29,120 nt of DNA from a virus. Under the pieces are notes generated by a model that saw only the letters and a program-made list of their open reading frames with translations, was not told the DNA's origin and did not search any database. A program made the translations under genes and the position numbers. Shown here in pieces: positions 14,357 through 22,552 of the stretch (its first letter is position 1; the number at the start of each line of letters is the position of its first letter). The DNA is taken from IMG/VR virus record IMGVR_UViG_3300033571_022620, positions 1-29,120 of that record, one strand, 5' to 3'.

Positions 14357-15629
14357 GTTTAAATTTAGTTTTAAAACCGTTTTTTTCTATAATTGATTTA
14401 ATATCAACCAAACATTGTTTAGTATCATGTTTAGAAAAATCAAACAAAATTGAATCATAAGTATACATAACTATTTTAGTTTGTTTATCTTCCAAATAAT
14501 TAAATAAATCTGTTAATATTTTAACATTATTTTCTGTTTCTTTACTTTGAATTAAATAATTAAGTAATTTTTGAGGTGATGGGTCAGTTATATTTGCTTT
14601 AGTTAGTTTTCTATTTCCTCCTATTAAAACATAACCACCATAATTAAAATCATTCCATATTTGATCTGTGAGTGAAATAATATCTTTAAAATAAGGTTTA
14701 TTTCTTAATTCTGATTTTACACCACCATATAAATTTTGAAATGTAATCTCTTTAGCTTCATCTTCATTTACTCCCATTATTTCAGCCAAATGTTGATATG
14801 GTTTATCACCTAAATCATAATTAATTAATTTGGCTATAATACTGGGATGATAAGCTGAGAAATCAAATTCAACTAAAAAGTCATTAGAAGCTACAAATGA
14901 TTGTCTAGCTCCATTTTCTTTAGGTAAAGCAGCAAAATTTATATTATTAAAAGCATTACTAGGTCTTGTAGTAATGTTATATAAATTAAATTTAGTATGT
15001 ATTTTATTTTTAGTTATTGAAAAATCATCATGATTTGTTTCAAAATAGTTTTTAAATTTTGATGGTGATATTTTTATGCCATTTTCTTCTATAGACTTAA
15101 ATATACCTGTATACTCATAATCAAAATATTGATCAATTTTGTTATCTAAGTATTGTTCAATTATTAAATAGATAGATTCCCATTTCTCATAATGTTTAGA
15201 AATAGGTATTAAAGAATTAACATTATTCCTAAAGTAATGTTGTCTATAGAAATAGTTGTGAGTATTTGTGTTAAATTCATGATTTTTAATAGCGTCTTTT
15301 CCATTATTTAATAATTTAAAATTTATATCAGTACTAGGTGTAGATTTAGGGAAAAAATAATCATGAGTTTTTTTATCTAAAACATGAATAATTTTATGTT
15401 TTTTAATAAACTTTAATACTTCATTCCAATCTAAATTAAAAGATTCAGTATGATTAATAGGTAAAATATATCCTTTTGTTTTATTACATCTGTAGTATAC
15501 ACAACATACACCTGTTAATTTAGGATGAAATAAATCATTATTAGGTATAATGTTTATAAAACAACTATCATAGCAGCTATCTCTTTTTAAATAGTTAAGT
15601 TGTTCAGTTGTTTCAATTATATAATGCAT
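14328..15629 (-). CDS. Family A DNA polymerase with a degenerate exonuclease-like N-terminus
   Basis: The 433-residue protein has family A polymerase motifs: a TRPSNAF...ALPKENGARQSF stretch (221-245) like TGRxSSxxPNLQNIP, motif A EFDFSAYHPSI (254-264), motif B KEITFQNLYGG (293-303) with a Lys and YG, and motif C YTYDSILF (389-396) instead of the usual HDE. The fingers between A and B are short (about 37 residues against about 53 in Taq). The N-terminal about 100 residues have the spacing of the 3'-5' exonuclease fold (FINIIPNND, GYILPINH, HVLDKKTHDYF) but the DxE metal-binding motif is not visible. It is much shorter than PolI (about 900) or T7 polymerase (704). It starts at ATG after a 131-base gap. 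In T4 the polymerase is family B, so this replisome is mosaic. Alternative: a replication-associated translesion enzyme, with the main polymerase outside the window. Confidence 0.8.
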   Translation of the reverse strand: MHYIIETTEQLNYLKRDSCYDSCFINIIPNNDLFHPKLTGVCCVYYRCNKTKGYILPINHTESFNLDWNEVLKFIKKHKIIHVLDKKTHDYFFPKSTPSTDINFKLLNNGKDAIKNHEFNTNTHNYFYRQHYFRNNVNSLIPISKHYEKWESIYLIIEQYLDNKIDQYFDYEYTGIFKSIEENGIKISPSKFKNYFETNHDDFSITKNKIHTKFNLYNITTRPSNAFNNINFAALPKENGARQSFVASNDFLVEFDFSAYHPSIIAKLINYDLGDKPYQHLAEIMGVNEDEAKEITFQNLYGGVKSELRNKPYFKDIISLTDQIWNDFNYGGYVLIGGNRKLTKANITDPSPQKLLNYLIQSKETENNVKILTDLFNYLEDKQTKIVMYTYDSILFDFSKHDTKQCLVDIKSIIEKNGFKTKFKHGKDYGFTN

Positions 15630-15633
15630 TTAA

Positions 15634-15759
15634 CTTAATATAATAAAATATAACTTAAAGGCCAAACTTTTTTATTTGTCTTTTCAAACAGAAGATGAAG
15701 CATATGAATGGATTAGCATCAATGGAGATGCTACAATATATACAATAATAAAAGAATAA
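15634..15759 (+). pseudogene. Plus-strand protein-like fragment in the polymerase/structural gap
   Basis: Of the 131-base gap 15630-15760, one plus-strand frame is open from 15634 to a TAA at 15757-15759 and ends with a sequence that looks like real protein: LSFQTEDEAYEWISINGDA then TIYTIIKE. No ATG is in frame; a TTG at 15676 or an ATA would be the only starts. It could be the remnant of a gene, a tiny ORF with a non-ATG start, or chance. A 6-bp inverted repeat AGCATC/GATGCT (15715-15732) lies within it. It is the only protein-like plus-strand stretch I saw in the window. Confidence 0.3.
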
Positions 15760-15760
15760 T

Positions 15761-16384
15761 TTAAGGTTCTATAATAGCACCTTCTAATAAATTAGGTAAA
15801 AATAAACTTATACCAGGGCATATTTTTTCTGCTTCTCTTAAAGATCTTTGATTTGAATCATATACTCCAGGTCTTATTAAAATATTATCTTTATATTGAT
15901 CATTAACAGGACCTTTAATTCTCCATAATAATGATACTAATGTTAATGTAACAGAGTGATATTGAGATGGATTTAATACTATGTTTCTAAACATAGCTTG
16001 ATTAACTTCTGTAAATTTTAATTTAGAAGAAGCATTGTATTTTACAAAATAACGAGTTAAATATCCAATATTATAATTTTCTAAAGTTGGAGTAAAATTA
16101 TGAGGTGTAATTGGTTGAGCATTAACACCTATAATATTAGCAGTTTTTGTTATTCTGTTATAATCAAGAGTTTGAGCTTGTGAACTAGAATTTTCATCAG
16201 TTATAGAAGAAGGAATAAGATTAATTAATTCAACAGATCCACTATTGTGTTCTTTTCCAGACCATGTTTTATTAGAAATATCTTTATGATAATAACCAAT
16301 GTATATATTTCCATTAGAGGTTCTATATTCATTACCCCCTGTATAATAATATTTGTCTAGTAGTTTTCCCTTTGGTATATACAT
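15761..16384 (-). CDS. Putative phage structural protein of unknown function
   Basis: The 207-residue protein starts YIPKGKLLDKYYYTGG, followed by EYRTSNGNIYIGYYHKD; this GGxEY...YxGYYH type of opening recurs in virion-associated proteins of marine phages that I remember, but I cannot name a function. The middle is Ser/Asn rich. The C-terminal half (NPSQYHSVTLTLVSLLWRIKGPVND, then GVYDSNQRSLREAEKICPG) seems ordered and ends hydrophobic. It starts three bases after the stop of the giant hub gene and is the last gene of the tail operon. No signal peptide or membrane segment is seen. Confidence 0.55.
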   Translation of the reverse strand: MYIPKGKLLDKYYYTGGNEYRTSNGNIYIGYYHKDISNKTWSGKEHNSGSVELINLIPSSITDENSSSQAQTLDYNRITKTANIIGVNAQPITPHNFTPTLENYNIGYLTRYFVKYNASSKLKFTEVNQAMFRNIVLNPSQYHSVTLTLVSLLWRIKGPVNDQYKDNILIRPGVYDSNQRSLREAEKICPGISLFLPNLLEGAIIEP

Positions 16385-16386
16385 TG

Positions 16387-19300
16387 TTATGAACGTTTTC
16401 CAACAGCTGGGTTATTTCTTACTGTTGATCTTTGATAAGTATTAATAACTTCTATTCCATAATTATTTGGACCATTATATAAGCCAATAACTGTAAAGCC
16501 TTCAAAAGCAGCTTCTACATCAGGTTTCCAATCATGATATCTAAATAAAGGATAAATTTGATTATTAAAGTATTTTTCTTTAGCTACAGTAGCAGGCATT
16601 TGGTCATAAGAAGCTTTTAATACAGGCATAGCTGGAGTTATTGTTGAATATCTACTTTGTAAACTTAATAAATATTTATCTATATTACTTTTAAGTTTAT
16701 CAGGTGTTAAATTAGTGACATCAATAGTACCTATACCACTAGATAAAGGAACTTGATCAGTACCAAAAATATCTTTTGTAATTACACTTGGAACAACTGT
16801 TCCACTATCAGTAGTGAAACCTCCTGGGCTTAATAAAGTTTTAAATGGTCCTGAACCTTTAGAATTAAAATTTCCAGTACCTATATCTTCTTTAACATAA
16901 GCTATATATAAATCAGGTCTATATACTGAGCCTGTCCAATTGTTAGGAAAACCAGCTGTAGCATAATCAGATACTTCTTGCTCATATTTATCTAATAACT
17001 CACTAAATTTAATAGAATTTGGATCTAAAGCACTTATAGGTTTATTAAGATCAGCCGCTGTTGATTTATTTCTAGTAGTTGTAATCCAATTTTGAACAAA
17101 TGTATTATAACCATATCCATCAGAGAATGTACCTGTTGGACCTGAACTACCTTTTACTGGGTATGTATTAAAACCTACTCCAAAGAAACCTAAATTATTA
17201 TTATAATTTTTATCAAATTGATCAACAGTATTACCAAAACTAGAATTAGGATCAGTGGCAGTTACTAATCTTTCAAAAGATTCATATCTAAATGTTTTAT
17301 TTTGAGATTTTATAACATCAGAAGTTTTATTATTTAAACTATTAAAATTATTTCTTCCTTGGATATTTATATCTCTATCAATAGAATCCTCAGGTATATC
17401 ACAATACATATACATCATCATAACTTGAAGAGATTGATAGTATATGAAATCTCTTAAAAGAGCGTAATTCAAAGCTTCAGAAGCTGCTTGAGTAAATTCA
17501 GCTTGAGCTCTTTCTCTTCTAGCTTGTATTAAAGCATCATTTAAAATAGTTAAATTTTTATCAATAGATCCATTAATATCATCTAATAAACAAATTTGAG
17601 TTTTTACTGTTGTTGTCCAATCATTTTTTACTAAATTATGACTAACTCCAGTAATAATAAATCCTAAGTTTTTACTATAATAATCTTTAGGTAATATACT
17701 CTTATCTACTGTAAAAATTTGTCCTATAACAAATCCACCAATACCATCTAAAACTATTTCTAATTGAAATGGTATTAAAGCTTTAAAATTTATATTTGGA
17801 TTAAATTGTAATAAAATAGATCTTAATGTAGATGAAGCAGAAGCTGGATTTGGAGGTGTAGGGATTTGATAATAATCACCTCCAACTAATTCTTCTCCAA
17901 TTATAAAATCTTTTATATAGGTTGTTAATAAAAACAATTTATTATATAAATGAGAGGTATTATTTTTAATACTATTAGGACTATTACTGTCATTTGGGTC
18001 TTGAGAATTAGGAAACTTATTAGGTACTAATCTATCTTTTAAACCAGCATTAAAAATAGATTGACTAGATGAATATATATCACCAAGATTACCTTTATCT
18101 TGAGCTCCTATAGCTATAATAGTTGATTGTTCTTGAAATATTTTAGAAGTAATACTTACATCTCTACAAATGCTTTTTAAACCTATTAAATCAAATTGAA
18201 ACTTATTATTAATTCTAGCTTTAGAAGGTTCTTCAACATAATACAAATCACCAATTTTTATAACATTATTAGTAGTAAATACAGTAAAGTTATTTAAACC
18301 ACCTAAAGCTGTTGATATACCATTTAATACATTTTGTACATAAGCTAAAACATCAACTCCATCATCATTAGTTGAGGAGTTCATTTGTTTAAAAGTTTTT
18401 AATAAAAAGTCAAGGTTAATAACTATATTAGACATATTTCCATATTTATTAACTTTATCATAAAAATTTTTTATATCAACAAGAGTCCAACGGTTATTTG
18501 TTGTTAATCTTGATTTTACACCTATATTACCATTTAAAGCATAATTTGGATAAAAAAATGATAATTCTGGAAAAGCTTCTGAATTATCAACATAACATAC
18601 ACCAGGATCAATTGATATTGAATCTGGGGCTGCTAAACAATAAGTAGTATCAATTCCGTCAACATCAAAATAAACATATTTTTCTTTTTTTTCTGTTTTT
18701 AACATAAAAAATGAATCCATTATTGCTAACCATAATTTAAAAGAAATATATTCATTAAAAGTATTAGTAAATTCTGGATCATCACCGTCTTTATGTTGTT
18801 TTAAATAAGGTTGAACTGATGGGAAAGCATCATTAAAAATTTTAGCATGACCTCTGCTTTGAAGTTTATCGCCTATATAATTAATATCTAAAAGCGAATC
18901 TCTTAAATTAACATCTTTGTATTCACCTGTATTTTCAAAATCTGTAGGATTACCTATAGCTTTAATACTTAATAAAACTTTTTCATAATCTGTATATTGA
19001 TATGGTTTAGTAACACCTTGAGATGAATATAAAGGTGGATTTTCTGTTGTACCATTATTAGAATTAGCAGAAACTTTTAAAGATGATATTACTTCACCTA
19101 TAGATATTAAATTAGTTGTACATTCAAAACCACCATTATCTAACATGGTCCAGTTAAAGTTTTTAACATATCCTAATAAAGAATCATAATTACATTTAGC
19201 TTTTTTAATGTTGTCATCAATTATTGAGTAAACATTATCAATTGTGAGATTAGTACTAAAAGCATCAATAAAAGGAGTATTAAAATTATTTATTGTTAAA

Positions 19301-19950
19301 TTATTAACATTAATTGGAGTTTTAGAATTAGCTGGATTTTTTATTAGATCAAATGTTGAATTGTCATAATCAATATATTTAGACCAACCCCATTCTAGTA
19401 TGACAGAATAGCCTGGTCTCATAAATAATATTTCTAATTCTTCTAATTGATGTCTATCCCAACAATAAAATTTAACAGTTGCTTCTCTTAAAGAACCATA
19501 AGCACTTTTAGTATCAATTTGAACACTAGAAATACCAGGCATAGGTCTAACCCCATAAGGTTGGTCAAGGTTTCCTTTATTTAGATAATTACTATAACCT
19601 ATATCTCCACCATAAGAGGCACCAACTGTGTTTATATTATATCTTAATTGTTCTTTATTATTTCTTACAAGAGGAACACCACCATATAAAATATACTTTT
19701 TAGCTAACTCATTACCAGTATAATTTTGATTTTTTACAATATTAATTTTATTATCATGGTCTATTTGTATATTGTTATAACTATCATAATCAACCATAGA
19801 TGTCATTCTAACCCATGAATTTTTTGTTTGATAGCCTATAAAAGCACCATTGTTTAAATAACCATCTCTAGTATCTTGAGATATAATTTCTTGTCTAGCC
19901 CTAAGTTGAGCTATCACTTCAGGTTTTAATGTATCTTTAAATATTGACAT
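16387..19950 (-). CDS. Giant baseplate hub protein (gp27/VgrG-like regions)
   Basis: At 1187 residues this is the largest complete protein in the window. The N-terminal region has PMPGISSVQIDTKSAYGSLR followed by EATVKFYCWDRHQLEELEILF and MRPGYSVILEWGW, which I associate with large baseplate/hub proteins of marine myoviruses. Near residues 720-800 there is a segment with the look of a gp27/gpD hub barrel (PFQLEIVLDGIGGFVIGQIF, then GFIITGVSHNLVKNDWTT and TVKTQICLL). The C-terminal third is Asn/Ser/Gly rich and includes unordered linkers and a PALF-like DxxP-rich stretch, possibly a spike or cell-wall-contacting region. The gene follows the LysM baseplate gene by 11 bases. Position and segments support a hub role; the exact equivalence to T4 gp27 is not certain. 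Confidence 0.65.
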   Translation of the reverse strand: MSIFKDTLKPEVIAQLRARQEIISQDTRDGYLNNGAFIGYQTKNSWVRMTSMVDYDSYNNIQIDHDNKINIVKNQNYTGNELAKKYILYGGVPLVRNNKEQLRYNINTVGASYGGDIGYSNYLNKGNLDQPYGVRPMPGISSVQIDTKSAYGSLREATVKFYCWDRHQLEELEILFMRPGYSVILEWGWSKYIDYDNSTFDLIKNPANSKTPINVNNLTINNFNTPFIDAFSTNLTIDNVYSIIDDNIKKAKCNYDSLLGYVKNFNWTMLDNGGFECTTNLISIGEVISSLKVSANSNNGTTENPPLYSSQGVTKPYQYTDYEKVLLSIKAIGNPTDFENTGEYKDVNLRDSLLDINYIGDKLQSRGHAKIFNDAFPSVQPYLKQHKDGDDPEFTNTFNEYISFKLWLAIMDSFFMLKTEKKEKYVYFDVDGIDTTYCLAAPDSISIDPGVCYVDNSEAFPELSFFYPNYALNGNIGVKSRLTTNNRWTLVDIKNFYDKVNKYGNMSNIVINLDFLLKTFKQMNSSTNDDGVDVLAYVQNVLNGISTALGGLNNFTVFTTNNVIKIGDLYYVEEPSKARINNKFQFDLIGLKSICRDVSITSKIFQEQSTIIAIGAQDKGNLGDIYSSSQSIFNAGLKDRLVPNKFPNSQDPNDSNSPNSIKNNTSHLYNKLFLLTTYIKDFIIGEELVGGDYYQIPTPPNPASASSTLRSILLQFNPNINFKALIPFQLEIVLDGIGGFVIGQIFTVDKSILPKDYYSKNLGFIITGVSHNLVKNDWTTTVKTQICLLDDINGSIDKNLTILNDALIQARRERAQAEFTQAASEALNYALLRDFIYYQSLQVMMMYMYCDIPEDSIDRDINIQGRNNFNSLNNKTSDVIKSQNKTFRYESFERLVTATDPNSSFGNTVDQFDKNYNNNLGFFGVGFNTYPVKGSSGPTGTFSDGYGYNTFVQNWITTTRNKSTAADLNKPISALDPNSIKFSELLDKYEQEVSDYATAGFPNNWTGSVYRPDLYIAYVKEDIGTGNFNSKGSGPFKTLLSPGGFTTDSGTVVPSVITKDIFGTDQVPLSSGIGTIDVTNLTPDKLKSNIDKYLLSLQSRYSTITPAMPVLKASYDQMPATVAKEKYFNNQIYPLFRYHDWKPDVEAAFEGFTVIGLYNGPNNYGIEVINTYQRSTVRNNPAVGKRS

Positions 19951-19961
19951 AACTTTATTTT

Positions 19962-20261
19962 TTAAGAATTTATTCTTTCATATTCATTTAATATAGCATT
20001 TATATCAGTAGGTATTCTAAATTGTACACCTAAATCAGGATATAATGAGTCTTTACTTATATTAGGATTAGCTATTTGTAACACCCACCATAATGTTGGA
20101 TCTCCATAAAATTGATTAGCTAAATTATCTAATCTATCACCTCTAACAGTAATAATATATAAATCATCATCTGATAAAGGTATGTTAGGATATCTTGTTG
20201 TTGTGTAATATCTTTTACCTCTATCTGTTCTTAATTCTAATATGTCTTGATAACGATTCAA
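19962..20261 (-). CDS. LysM-type baseplate protein (gp53/Afp7-like)
   Basis: The 99-residue protein has a LysM-like core: DLYIITVRGDRLDNLANQFY followed by GDPTLWWVLQIANPN and a final RIPTD. The order (hydrophobic strand, RGDRLDxLAxxFYGDPxLWWxIxxANP) is the signature of the LysM domains of phage baseplate wedge/hub adaptors such as T4 gp53 and of extracellular contractile systems. These domains hold the baseplate together and are not thought to be enzymatic. It starts two bases after the stop of the tube-fold gene and ends 11 bases before the hub gene, consistent with an assembly cluster tube-adaptor-LysM-hub. Confidence 0.8.
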   Translation of the reverse strand: MNRYQDILELRTDRGKRYYTTTRYPNIPLSDDDLYIITVRGDRLDNLANQFYGDPTLWWVLQIANPNISKDSLYPDLGVQFRIPTDINAILNEYERINS

Positions 20262-20263
20262 TT

Positions 20264-22165
20264 TTATTTTCTTGTTATTGGTAAATATTTGTTACTTAAT
20301 ACTTTTTTGCCATCTACAGTTTTTTCTACATATCCATACTCATAAGCTTTAATATCAGGAGTAATATATGGAGCTGTATAATTATCCACTGTATTTCTTC
20401 TTGGTAAAAATGTATGAATTGGTTTAAAACTAAGACTTACTTTCAAATATTTAGGTAATTCATACTGCTGGTAATCAGTTGAAGAAGTATCATCTGGCTC
20501 GTTTATTCCTATTTCCCAGTTATGGTCAAAGAAATTAGTTAAACGCATAGATGTTATAACACCAGGCTGTCTATATAAGTAATCACCTACTGTTAAATAA
20601 TGATAGTTACCACGCATTAATAATCGACTACTATAATCAGGTGCTAAGGATGATGCTAAATAATTTAACTTGTTATATAATGGAGCCATTTCTTGAGCTG
20701 TATGGGCAAAAACAATAAAACTTAAAGACATTTCACGAGTATAACCCTCATAAACATAAAAAGGTTCACCTCTACCCATATATCTAAATTCATTCCATTT
20801 AGCATTAAAGTCATCATCCATGTTTTCAATATATGCTCTAAATGCTAAAACTTCATTATTATTTACACCAGGTTTGTCATTGTTATTTACTTCAATTCTA
20901 AATTTAATAATATCACGACCAAAATAACCAGACAATCTATCAACATCAGTAGGATTATTTAATTGAAATAAACTACCAGTAAGTTTAGAAGGTAATTTAG
21001 CTCCAGCAGAAGCATCATAAAAAGTTTTAGCTTTTGTTATTTTAATAGTGTTAATAGAATCTATTGTACCTATGTTATTTTGAAAACCATAACTTCCTTT
21101 AGTTGTATCAAGAACCTTATAAGAAGGATTGTTATTTGTAACTGTACCTACTCTATTTTCTATATTAAAATAAGGATATGATGGAGCTAAATAAGTAGAA
21201 CCATTTTGAAGAGCTCTAAAATCTTTAAAGTCTGTATTAAAATTAGATCCTGAAAATATGGCTAAATTATCTTTTTGAGAAGTAAATTTTGATGTGTAAT
21301 CAGGTATAAAACTTGATAATCTTGAATAACTAAATGGTTTAAAAGTACCAATAGGAGCAATAATTGGACTTGTAGTAGTTGGAACTTTACCGTAGTTTAT
21401 ACCTCCAGTAATAGGATCTTTATCTGTTGTAGCGTCATTTAAAGGACCTGTATTTTTAACTCTGAAGATTTCAGTTTTTCCTAAACCATAAACTGAATCA
21501 GATCCACCAGATTGAGATTTTAAAAGATAATTAGTTGGATCTACTCTTATTGAATTAAAATAAGTTACTAATCTATTGGCTTTTGGATTTTGATTACCAT
21601 TAGTACCATCAAATGAAGTCATATTTTCCGCTGCTATACCTGATTCTCCTGTTTGGTAATTACCAGCATATGATTTTTGTCCAGTAATTAATCCATTTTG
21701 GTCATAATGAAGACCAAATGGAGATGTAGCGGCGTTAAGTAAAACATCAAGAAGATTATATTCTCTATTATATGTTCTTTTATCAGATGTAGCGTCACCT
21801 AAATTTTCAAATTGTGGATTTGATCTTTGTAAACCTACTTGTTTTAATAAAAATAAAGGACCATTTATACTATAATAAGGTCCTCTTTGTCCTATTTGAA
21901 CATCACCTAAAAATTTAGCTAGTCTAACTTCATCTCTAGCTATAGCTAAACTTGTATTTAAAATACCTCCTCTAATAAAACCATCATCAAATGGTTGAAA
22001 TTGTAAGTCAGGATTAATACCTACTTGAACATATGGTTGACCACTATAACCATAACCTAAAATATCACCATCATAAGGTATAGATTTTTGAGTAAAGTTT
22101 CCTAGTCCACCGTAGTAATATGGAAATGAGTCTATACCGTTGGCTAAGTCACTTAAAAATGGCAT
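20264..22165 (-). CDS. Tube-fold baseplate protein (tail-tube initiator-like)
   Basis: The 633-residue protein has a Gly/Asn/Pro-rich N-terminal two thirds and a C-terminal domain with the look of the tail-tube fold: FYVYEGYTREMSLSFIVFAH, TAQEMAPLYNKLNYLASSLA, NYHYLTVGDYLYRQPGVITS, WEIGIN and ELPKYLKVSLSFKPIHTFLP. The EMxxLYxKLNxLxSxxxP and LPxxxxVSLSFxPIH pattern is shared with baseplate tube-initiator proteins of contractile systems (gp48/gp54-like, Afp7/Pvc7-like). It precedes the LysM gene by two bases and shares a TAATG junction with the gene upstream. The first region of repeats like SxPYYYGGLGN may contact the tube. Role from pattern and position; specific T4 counterpart uncertain. Confidence 0.6.
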   Translation of the reverse strand: MPFLSDLANGIDSFPYYYGGLGNFTQKSIPYDGDILGYGYSGQPYVQVGINPDLQFQPFDDGFIRGGILNTSLAIARDEVRLAKFLGDVQIGQRGPYYSINGPLFLLKQVGLQRSNPQFENLGDATSDKRTYNREYNLLDVLLNAATSPFGLHYDQNGLITGQKSYAGNYQTGESGIAAENMTSFDGTNGNQNPKANRLVTYFNSIRVDPTNYLLKSQSGGSDSVYGLGKTEIFRVKNTGPLNDATTDKDPITGGINYGKVPTTTSPIIAPIGTFKPFSYSRLSSFIPDYTSKFTSQKDNLAIFSGSNFNTDFKDFRALQNGSTYLAPSYPYFNIENRVGTVTNNNPSYKVLDTTKGSYGFQNNIGTIDSINTIKITKAKTFYDASAGAKLPSKLTGSLFQLNNPTDVDRLSGYFGRDIIKFRIEVNNNDKPGVNNNEVLAFRAYIENMDDDFNAKWNEFRYMGRGEPFYVYEGYTREMSLSFIVFAHTAQEMAPLYNKLNYLASSLAPDYSSRLLMRGNYHYLTVGDYLYRQPGVITSMRLTNFFDHNWEIGINEPDDTSSTDYQQYELPKYLKVSLSFKPIHTFLPRRNTVDNYTAPYITPDIKAYEYGYVEKTVDGKKVLSNKYLPITRK

Positions 22166-22500
22166 TAATATTTACCTTCACGAGGCCCTAAATCTTTATA
22201 TGTATTTTGTCCGTTAGCTTTTACACCACCAAGAGATGGATAGTATGGTAAACCTTCAAGACCATTTGGGTTAGAAATAGGTGAATTAGATGGACCAGCT
22301 GTATAAGGATTTAATGGAATTTGTCTTGAAATTCTACCTGAAATTAAATCTTGAGATAATAATAAAGCTCCACCATTAGATGTTAAAGCTTGAATTGGAG
22401 ATGTTGTTCTTTGTCCTTCGTTTTCAAAAGAAAGACCTGGAGCTCCTTGTAAGCTTAAGTTTTGTGGAGTTGGAGTTGATAATTGATCTATGATAGGCAT
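22165..22500 (-). CDS. Small putative tail protein of unknown function
   Basis: I do not recognise this 111-residue protein. It is Pro/Gly/Ser/Asn rich, low in charged residues, and appears extended (LSTPTPQNLSLQGAPGLSF, then NPYTAGPSNSPISNPNGLEG). Its stop and the next ATG share TAATG, so the two are translationally coupled. It follows the tape-measure gene and a weak terminator, and could be a small virion component or assembly factor. Confidence 0.5.
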   Translation of the reverse strand: MPIIDQLSTPTPQNLSLQGAPGLSFENEGQRTTSPIQALTSNGGALLLSQDLISGRISRQIPLNPYTAGPSNSPISNPNGLEGLPYYPSLGGVKANGQNTYKDLGPREGKY

Positions 22501-22525
22501 GGTTATATTTTATTATAAATATGTT

Positions 22526-22552
22526 AAAAAAAAGGATTATTTAAAACCTTTT
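22526..22552 (-). terminator. Weak terminator after the tape-measure gene
   Basis: On the minus strand AAAAGG and CCTTTT (6 bp) flank an 11-base loop that includes the tape-measure stop codon, followed by a run of eight T. The stem is weak and A+T rich, so it may only slow transcription. Confidence 0.4.

Noticed and set aside
15663-15688. Possible Bacteroidota promoter for the polymerase gene (TTTG then AAAGTTTG)
   Set aside because: The spacer is only 14 bases and the -7 box has a mismatch at the first base, so it falls outside the known pattern.
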